A DNA stretch of 64,000 nt from Tetracentron sinense (taxonomy: Eukaryota > Streptophyta > Magnoliopsida > Trochodendrales > Trochodendraceae), in assembly GCA_015143295.1 (NCBI GenBank), contig CM026565.1:17742548-17806547 (forward strand), given 5' to 3'. Position 1 is the stretch's first letter. Each line of letters starts with the position of its first letter. Position numbers and translations under genes: made by a program. The notes beneath the pieces were generated by a model. It was not told where the DNA came from and ran no database searches. It saw nothing but the letters and a program-made list of their open reading frames with translations. This document shows, one piece after another, positions 14,262 to 26,340 of this stretch.

Positions 14262-14664
14262 TAAGGCATTAGGTTCACTAGGGTTAGGTTGTTTTCTAAG
14301 TCGAACTTAGAACTCAGGTGAATTCTAAATGATAGGTCTGGTACTAGAGTGGGTATCAGTAATAGGTTCATTAAGGTCACTTAGAGTCCGATACCACGAT
14401 GGAAACAAGGCATTAGGATGAGAAATGAGTCGTATTCTAAGTATAGAATAATCACTTAGTCTTAGTCCATAACCTGTTGAAACCCAACTGAATTTAGTAT
14501 CCTACGCTAGAAGCCACAAATTGTTGGGTTATACTATTGCAATGTATACCTTGATGTATTACTATTATGTACCTTATGAATATGAAATGAGTTTGAAATT
14601 ATGATTAAAATAAAGTTGGTTTCCAAGTTAGACTCATGTTCTGTTACTGTTCTCAGGATTTATC

Positions 14665-15211
14665 ATGAGATGTGGCGGTCGGGGTCATGGTTACCAAACT
14701 AGGAGTAATGGAAATGGAGGAGACCCTCTATTGGGTGACGAACAACCTGACATATCTCAGTTGCTAAATACTATGGTCGAGACCATAACCATGTTAGCAG
14801 CCCGACAACCTGTTGCTACTACTACTACACTGGTGCATCCACCTCCTATACATCATACTTTGGGACTCGAGGCTTTCCGAAGGCTTCATACACCTACTTT
14901 CTATAGAACTACGGACCCCATGATTGCAAAGGCATGAATTATGCAACTAAAGAAGATCTTCCGTGCTCTTCCCTATACAGATGAGCAAAGAGTAGACTGG
15001 GCTGCCTTTATGATGGAAGGTGAAGCTGATTATTGGTGGAGAGCTGCATTGAGGCAGAGAGACATTGCCAGGGCCAGAGAGTCATGGTCTTGGGGAGAGT
15101 TCTTTAATGCCTTCTATGGGCGGTATTTTCCCAAGATTTTCAGACATCAGAAAGAGATGAAGTTCATGTCTTTGGTACAAGGAGAGATGAGTGTGGCCGA
15201 GTATGAGACCA
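14665..15211 (+). pseudogene. G1 gag, N-terminal part
   Basis: The translation shows a short arginine/glycine-rich start and then a retrotransposon gag core (WAAFMMEGEADYWWRAA, FFNAFYGRYFP, KEMKFMSLVQGEMSVAEYE). The region is split from the rest of gag by insertion of solo LTR F2 at 15212. It is a decayed fossil. Confidence 0.85.
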
Positions 15212-17496
15212 TGTAGCACCCTGGACTTTTCTATATTTAATGAATGCTACTTTTATAGCTAATTGGCATTTCTCGTAGTCTAATTAATAAATAAGGGAGA
15301 AATTAGAAATTCTGAAATCTCAAAAATGTTCCTTTTTGAAAGACGAACCCAACGCAAGTTGAATCGTCGAAATCCGACGAGCGAGTCAAAAGATATGGTC
15401 AAAACAGTCGGGACCTGCAGAGCACCGATCGCTCGGTCATTAGTAGCGATCGATCGGTCCAAAACCGATCGATCGGAGGCTATCGACTGGTTAACTTTTT
15501 TGTATGGGAAAATTTTCCAGAGAGCATGTTTTTGACCGGTTGATCGGTCAAGAACACCGATCGCTCGGTAAGCAACCGATCGATCGGTCATAACCACCGA
15601 TCGTTCGGTCTTCGCGTTTTTGCAGAAATTTCAGTAAGGGCTTTTTCGTCTTTTGGGCTTTAAACCCTTACCCCTAAGGGCTTGCTCGACCATTTGGGTC
15701 CTCATTCAATACACTTAGAGATATTTGAGAGAGAGGGAGAAGAAACTAGGGTTCTAAAGACCCCCTTCCATTTGGGAGTATGATCAAGGGTTCCAAGACC
15801 CAAAATCATTCCTTTTTGCTTGGATCTCTCAAAGCCAAGCCTCAAGCACGCGTGGAGCTTCTCCTCCAAAGCTAGGGCAGCGTTTCCACGGTAATTTCAA
15901 GAGGGTTTCTTCCTCCACTCGAGTCTTCTTCAAGTTGGAGCTCTAATCAAGGTTTCTACCAATATCAAGCCTTGATTCAAGGTTAGTACACCCTATTAAC
16001 TTGCCCTAGCAATAATCTGGGTTTTCCATGTGATATATGATTCTTGCTACTATGCATTCTCCCTTATGAAATGTATCATATTCATCAAATATAAACAAGA
16101 TAAGGAAAATGGTATGGATGCGTGGATGGGATATTGATTGAGGCGAATGAATGCCTATGTGTATGAATGTATGTTGTGTGTGAAATGGAAAAATGGATGA
16201 TGGGCATTGTATAAATAATGAACTCACTTTGGATGAAAAATATGCACTAAAAAGAAGAAGATTAACTATGGAGGAACCTTGCATGTTATGTGTTCGACAA
16301 ATTGCCTAAACCATGAATAAATGACTTAAATTTAGAAATGGAAGTAGGTTTTATGCATGTATTCTTATGAATGGTGAATTGATTTAAATACCATGTTAAT
16401 TACTCAAATGGCCATATGCATGTACTATGAATTGAATGAATTGTGATGTCATATCTTTCTTGTTATCCTCATTTTCATGATTGTACTATTAACACGTACA
16501 CGAGCACGCATGTTGCATGAACCGAGATTTCAAGAGCTTATGCATATAATAACCAACAAGAAAATATTGCATGTCAAGGAGGTTGGTAGCCCAGGGACAT
16601 TCGGGTACTAGCCTCTGGCTCACAAGAAAACTAAACAAGTAATAAAAATCACATATTGTCAAGGAGGTTGGTAGCCCAGGGACATTCGGGTACTAGCCTC
16701 TGACTCACAAGAAAACCATATATCAAGGAGGTTGGCAGCCCAGGGAGATTCGGGTGCTAGCCTCTGGCTCACAAGTTACAAGATGCAAGTTTACAAGATG
16801 ATAACAAGGCATTCATGCATGCATGCATACATGATTTCTACAAGGCATACCGAGATATGAAATGGGTTTTCAAGCACGAGTTTTATCGGAGTTTTCGCAT
16901 TCATGCACGCACATCAAGATGATTGCATTGTACCGTGTCTTATGCTATTTCTTTTGTGATGCTCCTATTTCTGCTTTGCATTGTACTATTGTTGTTGTGT
17001 GTTCTTATTGTTATGGTTAGTACGTAGCTTGTACTCGTTGAGTATTCCATGCTCAACCGTACTCTCATGTCGGTAGGTACTGAGGAAGCCCTCGACCCGG
17101 AGCCTTGGGTCGAGGAAGAGTATATAGAGGAGAGAGAGTCGTCTATCCCACTGCAGTCTCAGGCGGACCGAGACCTCGACGTGTGGCCGTACCTCGACTA
17201 CTGTTGAGGGGAGAGTATGAGAGGGTTTTATGTAGTTTGACATTTTGATAGGTGGGCCTGTCCACCTTAATCTTAGGCATGTTTGTATATTTATGATCAC
17301 TTAAAATACCATTTTGAGAACTACAGAAGAAATGAAAAGTTAGTTTATGCTTCCGCATTTATGTTTAGCTTCCGCGCTCTGATTATCATTGTTTTAGTAC
17401 TATAATTATCTTGTTCATGACAGGATGGTTTGGCAGGTACGTATAGTCACGCCTAAAGTATCCCTAAACTCTTAGGGGGTATTTTGGGGCGCGACA
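15212..17496 (+). mobile_element. Solo LTR F2 inside G1 gag
   Basis: It begins TGTAGCACCCTGG and ends GGGGCGCGACA, flanked by perfect GACCA repeats (15207-15211 and 17497-17501). The gag homology continues directly on the other side. A CGATCGATCGG-type word block lies at 15425-15612. Three near-identical tandem units (GTCAAGGAGGTTGGTAGCCC...CTCACAAG) lie at about 16570-16780. GAGTATTCCATGCTCAACCG is at about 17040. There is no coding region between its ends. Confidence 0.93.
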
Positions 17497-17501
17497 GACC
17501 A

Positions 17502-18210
17502 AGTTCATTGAATTGTCACGATTCACACCACACCTGATCACGACAGATGAGATGCGAGTCAGGAAGTTTGAGAATGAGCTGAAAGCCTTTATCAAGGACC
17601 GAGTCTCTATATTCCAAGTGGAGTCTTGGAGGGAGATTATGGGGAAGGTGAAGATCGCCGAGAGGAACTCAGAGGAGTTTCTTAGGAGGAGAGAGAATGG
17701 CTTCAAAAGAGTTATGCATAGTGGTCAGTCCAGTGGCTTAGCACCACTAGAGAAGAGGGCTAGGATTTCCCCGTATCTAGCTCCTAGGACTACACAGACA
17801 CAGAGGCCTCCTTTTGCACCACCAGCACCTCGTTCGACTACTTCGTAGGCACCTCGTCCCGCTTTTCCTCAGGGTGCTAGATATGTGCCACCTGCATCCT
17901 CATCATATTTTGAGGATTACAATTATTGTGGTCGAAGGCACTTGACTGGAGAGTGTCGGAGAGCATCGGGTGAGTGTTTTCATTGTGGCGAGTAGGGCCA
18001 CATGATTAGAGATTGCCCACGCCGATAGTCGCGGGTCCAACCTCAGGAGAGCAGAAACCCAATTCGTTAGACTGCTCAGCAAGGGTCTTCACAAGATTTT
18101 GCCTCTAGACCGACACGACCCTCACAGCCCACACAGTTTTCTCGCAAGACGAACCAGGGTCGGGTCTTTGCCTTGATTAAAAGGGACACACAGGCATCTG
18201 ACGATGTTGT
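17502..18210 (+). pseudogene. G1 gag, C-terminal part with zinc knuckle
   Basis: This part continues the gag homology (TPHLITTDEMRVRKFENELK) and includes a CCHC zinc knuckle of the type CFHCGE..GHMIRDC near 17975-18025, with a partial second one just before it. It belongs to a decayed fossil. Confidence 0.82.
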
Positions 18211-18358
18211 GCAAGGTACGCGAAAAATTATAAATTCTTCGAGTATGAATTGATGGTTATTATATGGTATATGTATGCTTACGTGTATATCATGCTACCT
18301 ATACTCTAGGTGTGTTCTTGTAATTATTAACCTTAGTTAATTATAATGCACAAACATT

Positions 18359-18628
18359 TTGCTAGTGAACGAGTATTTAGCTCGTGTGTTGATCGACACG
18401 GGATCGACACATTCCTTTGTGTCACCTAGCTTCGCCAAAGGCTTCTCTACTGAGTCAAGCCATTTATGTCAGGAGTTGGCCATTTCGACTCCGCTTGGCA
18501 AGTCGGTTGATACAGACCGAGGATACCGGAATTGTGTACTTCAAGTTGGGCAACATGAATTACCGATCGATCTGATCATCCTTGAGTTCCAAGACTTAGA
18601 CTTTGACGTTATTCTTGGGATGGATTAA
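18359..18628 (+). pseudogene. G1 aspartic protease region
   Basis: It shows VLIDTGSTHSFVSP, the retropepsin active-site motif, and ends FDVILGMD, typical of plant Ty3/gypsy proteases. Confidence 0.88.
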
Positions 18629-18739
18629 CTCATTGCAGACCATGGGCACGTAGCTTGCTTTGAAAAGATAGTAAATTTTTAGCCAAAGGGCATCAAGCCA
18701 TTCCACTTCTGTGGACTACGAAGGAGGGATATAGTTCGT

Positions 18740-19440
18740 CTAGCAGCTCTCAGTCTTTCAAATCCGGAGGCATGAGACTCTTAGCCATTCCAGTTGTGAG
18801 TGAATTTTTGGATGTATTTCCCGAAGACTCTCCGGGGTTGCCTCCAGATAGAGAGATAGAATTTGCTCCAGGCACTGCTCCAATTTCTAAGGCTCTATAC
18901 AGAATGACCCCAGTTGAACTTAAGGAGTAGAAGGAGCAAATAGAAGAGTTGCAACAACTCGGTGTCATCGTAGAGAGCCCCAATACTTTTCGTGAAGAAG
19001 AAAGATGGGTCAATGAGGATGTGCATCGACTACATGCAGTTGAATAAGGTCACGATTAAGAACCGTTATCCATTTCCTTGGATAAATGATTTGTTTGACC
19101 AACTGAAAGGAGCAAGGTTCTTCTCCAAGATTGATCTTCGATCGGGTTGTCATCAGTTGAAGATCAAGTCTGAAGATGTTCTTAAAACGATCTTTAGGAC
19201 TCGGTACGGGCACTACGAGTTCTTAGTCATGTCTTTTGGTCTGACGAATGCACCGGCGAGTTCATGGATTTGATGAACCGGGTGTTCAGACCTTATCTCG
19301 ATCGATGTGTCATTGTTTTTGTCGATGAAATTTTGGTGTATTCCCAGACATGGGAGGATCATGATTGAGACCTTCGTAGTACACTTGAGACTCTTCGAGA
19401 GCATAGACTGTATACCAAGTTGAGTAAGTGCGAATTTTGA
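18740..19440 (+). pseudogene. G1 reverse transcriptase region
   Basis: Reverse transcriptase blocks are readable: [69 protein letters not shown], and an active-site region related to YVDDILVYS. This is a decayed fossil. Confidence 0.9.
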
Positions 19441-19449
19441 TTTGAGAAA

Positions 19450-20110
19450 GTGGCGTTCCTTGGCCACGTGGTATCTGCAGAGGGTATTTCAATAGACCCA
19501 GCGAAGATAGAGGTAGTGATGAGATGGGAGAGACCTAGGAGTGTTATCGAGATACGTAGCTTCCTTGGGTTAGCAGGCTACTACAGGAGATTCGTAGAGG
19601 GATTCTCCAGCTTAACAGCACCACTCACGTACTTAACGCAGAAAAATACTAAGTTTGCTTGGAGTGACAAATTTGAAACAAGTTTCATAGAGTTGAAGAA
19701 GAGGCTTACTACGGCTCTTGTTCTCATAATACCATCCGGGAGTGGCAATTTTGTAATTTACAGTGATACCTCAAATATCAGGCTAGGATGTGTTCTTATA
19801 CAGTGCGAGAATGTGAGCCTATGCTTCCCGACAATTGAAGGATCATGAAAAGAACTATCCTACTCACGACTTGGAGTTAGCCACAGTGGTATTTGCATTA
19901 AAGATTTGGCAGGATTAACTTTATGGGGAACAACTTGATGTGTTCATGGATCACAAAATTTTGAAATATCGTTTTTCTCAAAAGGAGTTGAACATGCGGC
20001 AATGTCGATGGATGAAGTTCTTGAAGGACTATGAGTGTTCCATCCAGTACCATCTGGGTAAGGCTAACGTGGTGGCAGACGCACTGAGTAGGAAGCCTCT
20101 TGGACTTGTA
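19450..20110 (+). pseudogene. G1 RT thumb and RNase H region
   Basis: The sequence shows [19 protein letters not shown], the conserved [14 protein letters not shown], then an RNase H stretch ending [15 protein letters not shown], the usual boundary before integrase in Ty3/gypsy elements. Confidence 0.9.
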
Positions 20111-20189
20111 GCTCACATGATGATTCACGAGTGGAAGATGTTTGAGGTCATGACGAACCTCGATACTAGTTTTAGTATTCTGACCTTTG

Positions 20190-21110
20190 GGTTCGGATGC
20201 GGAGCTGATTGCTTACACAGATAAGGCGGTTAGCAAGGGGAGTGATGAATTCTCTTTAAATGGGGATATATGCATCACATTTAAGGGAAGGTTATGTGTT
20301 CCTACAGATGCAGAGTTGAGAAGCAAAATATTAGATGAAGCTCACCGATCCAAGTACACTGTGCATCCTGGTGGTACGAAGATGTACCAGAACTTGAAGA
20401 AGCACTATTAGTGGTGGAATATGAAGAGAGAAGTCACAGAGTGTGTTTCAAGATGCTTAGTGTGCCAACAGGTGAAGGCTGAGCATATGAGCCAGCAGGT
20501 CTTTTGCAATATCTTCCGATTCCCGAGTGGGAATGAGAAAATATCTCTATGGATTTCATTGTTGGGTTACCAAGGACGGTAAGAACTCCGATGCAATTTA
20601 GGTAGTAGTTAACCGTTTCGCAAAGTCTGTAAATTTCTTGCCTTATCAGACTACATTCAATACGAACTAGCTTGTCGCACTGTACGTCAAAGAAGTGGTT
20701 CGGTTGCATGGGGTCCCAGTGAGTATTGTGTCAAACAGGGATCCAAGATTCACTTCTAGGTTCTGGAAAAACTTTCAGAATGATATGGGTTCCCGATTAG
20801 ACCTTAGCACCACCTTTCATCCTCCGATAGATGGGCAAACCGAGAGGGTGAACCAGATTATAGAGGAGATTTTTCGGGCTTGCATGTTGGACTTCAAAGG
20901 TAGTTGAGAGGATCACTTGCCGTTGGTTGAGTTCGCCTACAATAATAGTTATCAGGCGAACATCCAAATGGCTCCTTTCGAAGCCTTGTATAGGAGAAGT
21001 TGTAGATCTCCTCTATACTGGGATGAAGTTGGAGAAAGGAAAATATTGGGTCCCAAGTTGATCGAACAGACCGCTGATAGGGTCAAAATCATCAGGGTAA
21101 GGTTGAAGAC
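20190..21110 (+). pseudogene. G1 integrase region
   Basis: An HHCC-type start (EAHRSKYTVHPGGTKMYQNL) is followed by core motifs VSIVSNRDPRFTSRFWK and TTFHPPIDGQTERVNQIIEE, then VEFAYNNSYQANIQMAPFEA and YRRSCRSPLYWDE. These are the classic plant gypsy integrase blocks. Confidence 0.9.
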
Positions 21111-21179
21111 AGCTCAGGATAGGCAGAAGAGCTATGCTGACAACCGTAGATGTGATCTTGAGTTTAGCATTGGCGATAT

Positions 21180-21590
21180 GGTGTTTGTTATGGTTTCGCC
21201 AACAAAGGGTGTTATGAGATTTGGAAAAAGGGGAAAGCTCAGCCCTAGGTATGTGGGTTTGTTTGAGATCATCACCCAAGTTGGTGAAGTTGCTTATCGG
21301 GTTGCCCTACCCACTCACATGGCGGCGGTTCACAACATATTCCATGTGTCCATGCTTCGGAAATACATTCTGGATCCTTCTCATGTGATCGACCTTGATC
21401 CATTAGAAATTTGTGAGGATCTCACCTTGGTGGGACAGCCGGTTCAGATTTTAGACCGTAGAGATCAAGTTTTGCACAATAAGACGATTCCCTTGGTTCT
21501 TGTTCAATGACAACATCATGCTAGAGAAGAAGCCACGTGGGAGCATGAAGCCGAAGTGAAAGAAAAGTATCCTCAGTTGTTCGTTTAGTT
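21180..21590 (+). pseudogene. G1 integrase tail with chromodomain-like end
   Basis: Readable motifs are KLSPRYVGLFEI, AYRVALPTHMAAVHNIFHVS and QPVQILDRRDQVLHNKTIPL, followed by an EEATWEHE-like end. This tail characterises chromoviruses, whose chromodomain is thought to steer insertion toward heterochromatin. Confidence 0.8.
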
Positions 21591-21639
21591 ATCTCATGTA
21601 TTCTGTGGTTCGTTTCAATTTCGAGGACAAAATTTCTAT

Positions 21640-21651
21640 GAGAGGGGAGGG
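21640..21651 (+). other. G1 polypurine tract
   Basis: GAGAGGGGAGGG lies directly before the 3' LTR start, as expected for plus-strand priming. Confidence 0.88.
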
Positions 21652-22702
21652 TGTAGAACCCCGAAACTCATTCACCTAGTTGGTGAATAGTGTCTATGAA
21701 TAGTGTCAATGAATAGTGATTTTTAATCAAAATGGGTCTTCGATGTGTTATGGTATGTGAATTATGAATAAAAGGTGTTGGAACAAAAAATATAATGGTA
21801 TATGGGTATTAAAACCAAGGTAAAAGAGTGGAAACACTCTAAGTAAGTCAGTGGAAGAGTGAAAGCAGTCTAAATAGAAAAAATGGGAAGAACAAGTGGA
21901 TTCCCTAAGTTCTGGTGAATCCTGATCGACTGCCTCTCAAGGCCAATCGACCGGCTATCATGAAAAAAGGGCCAAAATGGCCAACAGAGTGCTTCGGGTT
22001 CGAGGTCGGTCGACCGCCCCTCAAGGCCGATCGACTGACTGTGAAAAAAAAGTCCAAAATGGGCTTTATAGTAAGAAAATTCACAGGGCCGGTCGACCGC
22101 CCCTCCTAGCCGGTCGACCGGGTGCCCGAGGTTTTGCCTAGTTTGGTATGATGGACAATTTCATTAAGGGTAAGATGGACTTTTGACCTCCCCTTTTCCT
22201 ATATAAGCCCCAAATTCATGGGTTAGAGTTCATAAACCCTCAAGGCAACCTAAGAGAGTTCTAAGCGGAGAAATTAGAGTAGAAAAAAGGGGAAGAAGCT
22301 AGGGTTTCTATTTGGGGATCAAGGTGGAGCTTGGAATCCTTCTTTAAGCTTGGTCCTTTCTTCAAGCTTGGATCACACCTTCTCAAGCTTTCTCAAGTTT
22401 TTCTCCAATCCCGAGGACTATTGAGGGTGAGTGAGAGCGAGAGACTACATTGTATTTTGATGAGTGGGCATGTCTGTCCACTCTTATTTTGGTTTATGTA
22501 TTGTATAAACTTGGAATACTGATCATGGATAGAAAAGAAAAATTTAAGTTTACGCTTCCGCACTTTGGTTTACGCTTCCGCACTATTATATGATTCTACT
22601 ATGTTATGCCTTGAGTATTTGTACATGATGGTTTGGTATCGGATATGGCACATCACGAGCCAAAGTATCCCTAACTCCTAGGGGGTATTTTGGGTCGCAA
22701 CT
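21652..22702 (+). mobile_element. G1 3' LTR
   Basis: It begins TGTAGAACCCCGAAACTC and is clearly homologous to 11991-14245, including the GTCGACCG word block and the GGGGGTATTTTGGGTCGC end. At about 1.05 kb it is shorter than the 5' LTR. Confidence 0.88.
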
Positions 22703-23351
22703 TTATAACTCCATTCTTCCATATCAAGAATTTAATCCCATCCTCCATTATTGATTTCATAAACATAGGAATCATACATCCATCCCAAATTTTAATCTTC
22801 AGTATAATCATGGAATCAGTAAAACAATCATATCAATTAATTCTACATCTTATCCTTGAAATTCTCTTCAAATCATGCAAGAACACATTATAATATGCGT
22901 AATCAAATCATATAAACAATCCTACATCTTGATTTCATACAACCTCTTAGAGATATTATTAGGTTAGACAATATATAGTACATAATCATTCATTCATTTC
23001 CAATTCTTAACATCAAACTCTCTTTAAATCATGTAACCCATACCTTCAACATGCCCATTCAAACCATGATAACACGTAAAGACATATCCTGAATTTGAAA
23101 GTACTTATCTTATAGAAATCATTAGTTAGAACAATGTATAGTACATTCCTTGATTGTTTCCCTACGATCCCTTGCTTGAGAACGGTATTGGATGAGATCT
23201 CCAAGATCTCCCTTGCTTCTCCAATTGAAATCCTTAGAAATTCTTAGGTTTTCCCTCTTTTTAGGTTTCCAATTTCTTACAATGCTTTTCTAACCCTAAA
23301 CCCACGAAATAAAGAGTATTTATAGAGTTAGGGACCCTAAGGTATTAAAAA
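22703..23351 (-). mobile_element. Reverse solo LTR R1, segment 2
   Basis: It resumes R1 after G1. The minus strand carries a TATA-like site (TATTTATAGAG near 23314 as written) and a stretch similar to F1 9600-9690 (TCCCTACGATCCCTTGCTTGA in reverse). R2 interrupts it at 23352. Confidence 0.75.
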
Positions 23352-23637
23352 TGACATGACCCAAAATACCCCTTAGGAGTTAGGATACTTTTAGCTCGTG
23401 ACTTCATTTACCAAACCATCCTGTAAAACACACAAGACATACTATAGCGGAAGCGGAACTAAAATTTTCTTTTATACATATTGTATTCCTAAGTGTATAA
23501 ACAAAACTAAAGTAAAGAGTGAACATCTTCACTCATCAAAATGTATACACTCATCACTCCCTCTCGTCTCTCAGACATAGGGCCACCTATCAAGTGTCAT
23601 CTGCTCTTGAAGCTCACCCAGAGTAAGTGTCGCGACC
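23352..23637 (-). mobile_element. Reverse solo LTR R2, segment 1
   Basis: TGACATGACCCAAAATACCC is the reversed LTR 3' end. AAAAA precedes it (23347-23351) and also follows the far end (28537-28541). R3 is inserted at 23638. Confidence 0.78.
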
Positions 23638-26335
23638 CAAAACCCACCCTAGGAGTTAGAGTGAACTTTGGACGACTAATCATGGCTTACATGACTTGCT
23701 TGACAAACCAACCTGCAAAAACCCACAGAGCATATACAATAGAGGATGACAGCGGAAACATAACTATAAAACACAGCGGAAGTCTAACAACCTCTAAGTA
23801 TATACACATGGTCCAAGTTTAATACAAAGAAAGTGCGGACATGCCCGCCAAAATACATGGATATAATCACTCATGCTCACCCACAGCCAATCCACTTAGA
23901 ATCTAACACCACCTACTGATAACCCTTTACGGGAGGTTCCTCCAAAGGCTCCTCGTCGTACTCCTCTTCCACCCATGGACCAGGAGCACAAACATCAAAT
24001 GGAGCAGCAGCTCCCTCAGAACCTGCCGACATAAGAAGTACGGCTGAGCATGGAATACTCAGCGGGTACCAAATACTAACCAATAGTCATAGCATAAAAA
24101 TGGTAATACATAAATCAGGAGCAATTCATATATGTTAGACGGAAACAATTCATATCATACAAGGAAGTAAAGCAATTTATAATCATGCTTGTATTTCGTA
24201 GAAAGCCGATAAAACCTCTTGAAAACATCGTGCACTTGACTTGGCTTGAAATATCTTTTCGTACTTGAAAGCTTGTCGTGTTTGTCTTACTTGATCTTGT
24301 CGAGCGTGTCGTACGTGTCATGTCATGCATGTCATGCGTGCTTGCTTGTGATCATGTAACTTGTGAGATACACTTGTGAGATATCCTTGTGAGATGTGCT
24401 TGAGAGATGCCTTGAGAGGGAAGGGAGACCCTTCTTTATGCAATGCACTTGCGAGGGAAGGGAGACCCTTCTTCATGATATGTATGTACTTGCGAGGGAA
24501 GGGAGGCCCTTCTTCATGATATGCACTTGTGAGTGAGAGGAGACCCCTCGTGGAATGTTGGTTCTTGTTTTCTTGTGAAAAGCGAGGTAAAACATATCGT
24601 AGGATATGTCCCACTTCTAACCATGTTCTTGAAAACCTCGATAAATCATGTCATGCATGCCGTGCTCGTGGGAACCGTGTACATAATTGCATTTAAATTT
24701 AAATATGACATTTGAGTAATTTCACAACACATATAACATCAATGATTGAGCAATGTAATATTCATATCATTTAGGGAAAGCAAGAAAACACACTATCATA
24801 GGCCCTAGCAATATTCATAATTTATTAGGCATGCATTTCCTAATTTACAACTCATTTTATTCACCTTGGCATTTCATCAAACATGGTGTGTTCATTATTC
24901 ATTATTCATTTAAACCTAAATCATGCTTTTCTAGGTGAGTTTATTCACATCATAAAGATGTGTTTATTATGGATACATGCCCTCCCCATTTTAATCATCA
25001 CAACACAACCCTTGGCATCCAATCGCCCATTCCATCTCCATTCACCATTCACAACCATCCATCTCATAGCACGTGTAAATGAAAGAAAATCAAAAGAAAT
25101 AAAGGGAAAAGAGGAACTATAACTAGGAGGGTAGTAAGAAGTACCGACCTTGAAGAAATGAGGAAGAAACCCCTTCCAAAAACGACCGTGAGGTGCTGCC
25201 CTAGCTTGGGGGACGCTCTCCACGAGTGCTTGAGCCGTGATCTTGGAGAAAAATCGGACTTGAAGTGATCTAGGGTCTCAAAACCCTAGCTTAGGAAACC
25301 CTTTCTCCTCTCTTCTAATCCCCCAAATCCTCTAAGTGTTGAGAATGAGCCCTCAAGGCTCGGGTTAAACTCTTAAGGTAAGAGTGAACCGACCAAAAGA
25401 CCGTAATACCCTTACTGAAATTTCTGCAAAAACACGAGTGCCGAACACGTTGAGCTGTGAATAGTGCCAAACACGTTGTGCTATGAATAGTGCTGAACAC
25501 ATTGTGCTGTGAATAGTACCAAACACGTTGTGCTGTGAATAGTGCCGAACACATTGTGCTGTGAATAGTGCCGAACACGTTGTGCTGTGAATAGTGCCGA
25601 ACACGTTGTGCTGTAAATAGTACCGAACACGTTGTGCTGTGAATAGTGCCGAACACGTTGTGCTGTGAATAGTGCCGAACACGTTGTGCTGTGAATAGTG
25701 CTGAACACGTTATGCTGTGAATAGTGCCGAGTACGTTGTGCTGTGAAAGGTGCCGAACCCGTTGTCACGTTGTGTTGTGCATAGTGCTGAACTCGTTGTC
25801 CGTTGTCTTATATACAACGTGCCCGTCGTGAGCTGTACAACGTACCCGTTGTCTGTTGTGTTGTGCATAGTGCTGAGCTCGTTGTCCGTTGTCTTATGTA
25901 CATCGTGCCCGTCGTGAGCTGTACAACGTACACGTTGTCTGTTGCACAACGGATGCACAACGTATACGTTATCGGAGCTAGAGCTACGTTATCAGAGTAC
26001 GTTGTCTATGCGTTGTCTATGCGTTGTCTGTGCCTTATCAGAGCATGTTGTCAGAGCACGTTATCAGAGCTACGTCCTTAGTGCCTTCCGAGCTACGTCC
26101 TTAGTGCCTTCCGAGCGATCGATTGCCTGCAGGTCCAGACTGTTTTGGCCATATCTTTTGACTCGTTCGTCCGATTTTGACGATTCAACTTGCGTTGGGT
26201 TCGTACTTCGAAAAGGAACATTTCTAATGTATCGGAATTTCCAATTTCTTCCTTATTTATTAATTATATCTCTTTAAAGGCAAAATGACAACGAAAGTGT
26301 CATGCATTAAATGTGAAAAGGTTCGGGGCTCTACA
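23638..26335 (-). mobile_element. Reverse solo LTR R3
   Basis: It starts TGTCGCGACCCAAAACCC and ends GGTTCGGGGCTCTACA, with perfect GTAAG duplications at 23633-23637 and 26336-26340. It contains the reversed GTACGGCTGAGCATGGAATA word (about 24041). Tandem units (GCGAGGGAAGGGAGACCCTT) lie at about 24413-24545, and a large tandem array occupies 25440-25990. At 2.7 kb it is the longest LTR here, and it has no coding region. Confidence 0.93.
25438..25990 (-). repeat. 26-bp tandem array in the R3 promoter block
   Basis: About twelve units of roughly 26 bp (GCCGAACACGTTGTGCTGTG plus AATAGT) run to about 25760. Looser repeats of CGTTGTCCGTTGTCTTAT and CAACGTGCCCGTCGTGAGC follow. The array has long open frames on both strands only because the unit lacks stops; these are not genes. 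It occupies the place where other family members carry GATCGATC or GTCGACCG words. Confidence 0.92.
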
Positions 26336-26340
26336 GTAAG

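Larger units (their letters stand above)
11991..22702 (+). mobile_element. G1, Ty3/gypsy chromovirus fossil (Tekay/Del-like)
   Basis: This is a two-LTR element with gag, protease, reverse transcriptase, RNase H, integrase and a chromodomain-like tail, in the order typical of Ty3/gypsy. The tail motif ILDRRDQVLHNKTIPLV fits the Tekay/Del clade. The flanks TCATA (11986-11990) and TTATA (22703-22707) form a near-perfect 5-bp duplication. The element is broken, with roughly ten to twenty interruptions across its coding region, and it hosts solo LTR F2. By eye the LTRs differ at about 6-7% of positions over their first 260 bases. At a commonly assumed grass rate of 1.3e-8 per site per year that is 2-3 million years, a rough figure. 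Confidence 0.9.

Noticed and set aside
25315-25768. Overlapping minus-strand frames rich in FGTIHSTTCSALFTAQ
   Set aside because: They are translations of the 26-bp tandem array in three frames, not proteins.
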